Source: Lentilactobacillus kisonensis DSM 19906 = JCM 15041 (GTDB lineage: Bacteria; Bacillota; Bacilli; Lactobacillales; Lactobacillaceae). From it: a stretch of 64,000 nt of DNA. The stretch covers positions 124,001-188,000 of the forward strand of contig NZ_AZEB01000002.1 of assembly GCF_001434135.1 (NCBI RefSeq), read 5' to 3'. The position numbers and the translations under genes were made by a program. Positions 62,650-64,000 of this stretch are shown here, in pieces. The notes beneath the pieces are model-generated. The model was not told where the DNA came from and did not search any database. It saw nothing but the letters and a program-made list of their open reading frames with translations. Each line of letters starts with the position of its first letter. Positions within the stretch are counted from its first letter, which is position 1.

Positions 62650-63915
62650 TTATTTATCTGGTTGCTCAGTCAATTTCGCCAATTTTTGATGTAGCCTAAT
62701 ATCATATTGCCTGGTAATTGGCATTAACATCGCGACTACCCCGCAAATGGCGGCACCGATTCCGGCAATCACGAATAGGCGCTCAATGCCAATCATATCG
62801 GCTAGGGGACCGGCAAAAATCAGGCCAATTGGTCCAGCTAGATTCAACAAAGAATTCAAAACGCCCAGAATCCGCCCTAACTCTTCTGCTGGATAACTTT
62901 GTTGAATCATTGCCATTAAAAGCGTTGTAAAAAATGGGGTCGCAATTCCTTCAATAATGTTTAGAGCTGCGAACCATAAAAATCCGGTTTGGTTACCTGG
63001 CAAAACGCCACTAATACCGGTTGGAATACCAACCAGGAAAAACGCAATGATTACGGGCTTCATCCGATCTTGCCACTTACCAAAGAGGCCAATGATGGTG
63101 CCACCGATTAGCATGCCAGTTGAATAAATAGCTTCGATTAAGCCAGCCTGACTAACGGTTCCCTGAAAGTATTTCATGGTCATGAGTGGATACATGCTGG
63201 CAGCGGGCATGTAGGTTAGTGTGAAGACGGCGCCGATCAACGTAATGTACCACAAGCCCTTGTTATTCGTAAGTTGTTTGATCCCTAAGCGGGTGTTGTG
63301 GAGTACATGCATTGGCTGATCGACCTTTTCATTGTTAGGAATTTGAACCCAAGTTAAAATACAAATCCCAATGATGGCCCCAAGTACGTCTAACAGAATT
63401 AAGTATTCAATGGGGATAAACGCAAATAAAAACGCGCCCAGTGCTGGGGCAATAATCATATTCGCGGATTGTACCATTCCCAGTTGGCCGTTCATTCGGG
63501 TAATTTCTTTGTCTGGCACCATTGTGGGCATTACCGATTGAATCGTTGGCATCTGGAAGGTTTGCGCACAAGACCGCATCAGTAATGAAATAAAAATGAG
63601 CCAAAGTGGAAATACGTGAAAGACCGTTCCGGATACGGAAAGAATAATAGCGAAACAGGCAGCAAAAACGTCCGGGAAAATTAGGAGGCCTTTTTTGTTC
63701 CACCGATCAACCATAGGACCAACAAACGGACTAAGGATCACCATTGGCAGCATTCCTAAAATAGTGGCAATGCTCAATACCGTTGCTGAACCGGTTTTCT
63801 TGGTCAAATACCAAATAATGGCGTACTGAACGATCATACTGGTGATACCGGTTAAAAACTGGCTGACTAAGAAAAGATAAATATTTCGGCGCCAGTGATT
63901 TTGATTGACTTTCAT
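62650..63915 (-). CDS. MFS transporter, 12-segment efflux type (MefA/enterobactin exporter-like)
   Basis: A 421-residue major facilitator protein: NIYLFLVSQFLTGITSMIVQYAIIWYLTKKTGSATVLSIATILGMLPMVILSPFVGPMVDRWNKK (segments 1-2 with motif A-like GPMVDRWNKK) is typical of the MFS_3/macrolide-efflux branch. ATG 63915 is preceded by GGTGGGGG; a longer frame upstream lacks a binding site. It exports an unknown compound and is transcribed toward copB with about 230 bases and one repeat between them. The promoter region lies at the end of the window (63916-64000), so upstream neighbours are not visible. Confidence 0.87.
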   Translation of the reverse strand: MKVNQNHWRRNIYLFLVSQFLTGITSMIVQYAIIWYLTKKTGSATVLSIATILGMLPMVILSPFVGPMVDRWNKKGLLIFPDVFAACFAIILSVSGTVFHVFPLWLIFISLLMRSCAQTFQMPTIQSVMPTMVPDKEITRMNGQLGMVQSANMIIAPALGAFLFAFIPIEYLILLDVLGAIIGICILTWVQIPNNEKVDQPMHVLHNTRLGIKQLTNNKGLWYITLIGAVFTLTYMPAASMYPLMTMKYFQGTVSQAGLIEAIYSTGMLIGGTIIGLFGKWQDRMKPVIIAFFLVGIPTGISGVLPGNQTGFLWFAALNIIEGIATPFFTTLLMAMIQQSYPAEELGRILGVLNSLLNLAGPIGLIFAGPLADMIGIERLFVIAGIGAAICGVVAMLMPITRQYDIRLHQKLAKLTEQPDK

Positions 63916-64000
63916 GCGTGGACCCCCACCTTCGTGAAAATTTGTACAAGTCAATTCTAACGTATTTAGAGATGAAAGTGTCAATAAATAGCTGCTTTTA

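Overview
The window looks like a chromosomal segment of a low-to-moderate-GC Gram-positive bacterium of the family Lactobacillaceae. This rests on gene content: lactobacillar surface proteins with MucBP-like and DUF5776-like modules, a lactococcal-type PepN, an Opp peptide importer, CopY/CopB, HelD, AGGAGG ribosome binding sites and frequent TTG/GTG starts. I would guess a heterofermentative lineage near Lentilactobacillus or Secundilactobacillus, but genus is not provable from this text. I saw no rRNA, tRNA, CRISPR array, complete insertion sequence or prophage.

Layout. 0.1-3.2 kb: polar amino-acid ABC importer operon. 3.3-6.2 kb: large secreted surface protein. 6.7-7.4 kb: MgtC-like protein. 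7.6-12.6 kb: alpha-glucosidase and sugar permease operon under LacI-type operators, with a LacI-family gene behind it. 12.6-16.7 kb: oxidoreductase, APC permease, HflX. 17.4-25.5 kb: Opp oligopeptide importer with two tandem OppA lipoproteins, then OppBCDF. 25.8-33 kb: accessory genes (ADP-ribosyltransferase-like protein, lipoprotein, condensation-fold acyltransferase, Fic-like protein, secreted protein, histidine phosphatase). 33.4-38.3 kb: HelD, CoaA, GuaA. 38.7-39.5 kb: MazEF. 39.7-41.9 kb: two small secreted proteins and a lipoprotein nuclease. 42.3-45.7 kb: YitT protein and a MarR/DHA2 efflux pair. 45.7-48.7 kb: accessory AbiE toxin-antitoxin locus with an unrecognised third gene and gene debris. 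48.7-53.1 kb: small membrane proteins, TspO, an EamA exporter, a frameshifted and an intact universal stress protein. 53.6-59.0 kb: PepN, GH25 lysozyme, lipoprotein, GNAT. 59.5-62.4 kb: copper resistance (CopY, CopB). 62.7-63.9 kb: MFS exporter.

The most striking feature is not a gene. About 18 near-full-length copies, plus one divergent and many partial copies, of a roughly 120-bp imperfect palindrome fill the intergenic gaps. Ends, loop (around CCNGGNTTTGG) and unpaired bulges are conserved. A central stem segment and the outer arms differ from copy to copy, yet both strands of each stem change together, so pairing is kept. The 'left' end (AGTGAGCGG or AGAGTGCGG) repeatedly lies exactly at a stop codon, or about 20 bp before a start codon just outside the ribosome binding site. 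Two end types exist, and some copies carry extra right halves in tandem. I do not recognise this as a named family; it behaves like a mobile or structure-selected miniature repeat and is the main candidate for an undescribed system here.

Functionally the window combines peptide use (Opp, PepN), amino-acid and alpha-glucoside uptake, cell-surface biology, efflux and metal resistance, and stress or defence modules (MazEF, AbiE, a Fic-like protein). Start codons were moved downstream wherever a ribosome binding site or promoter required it.
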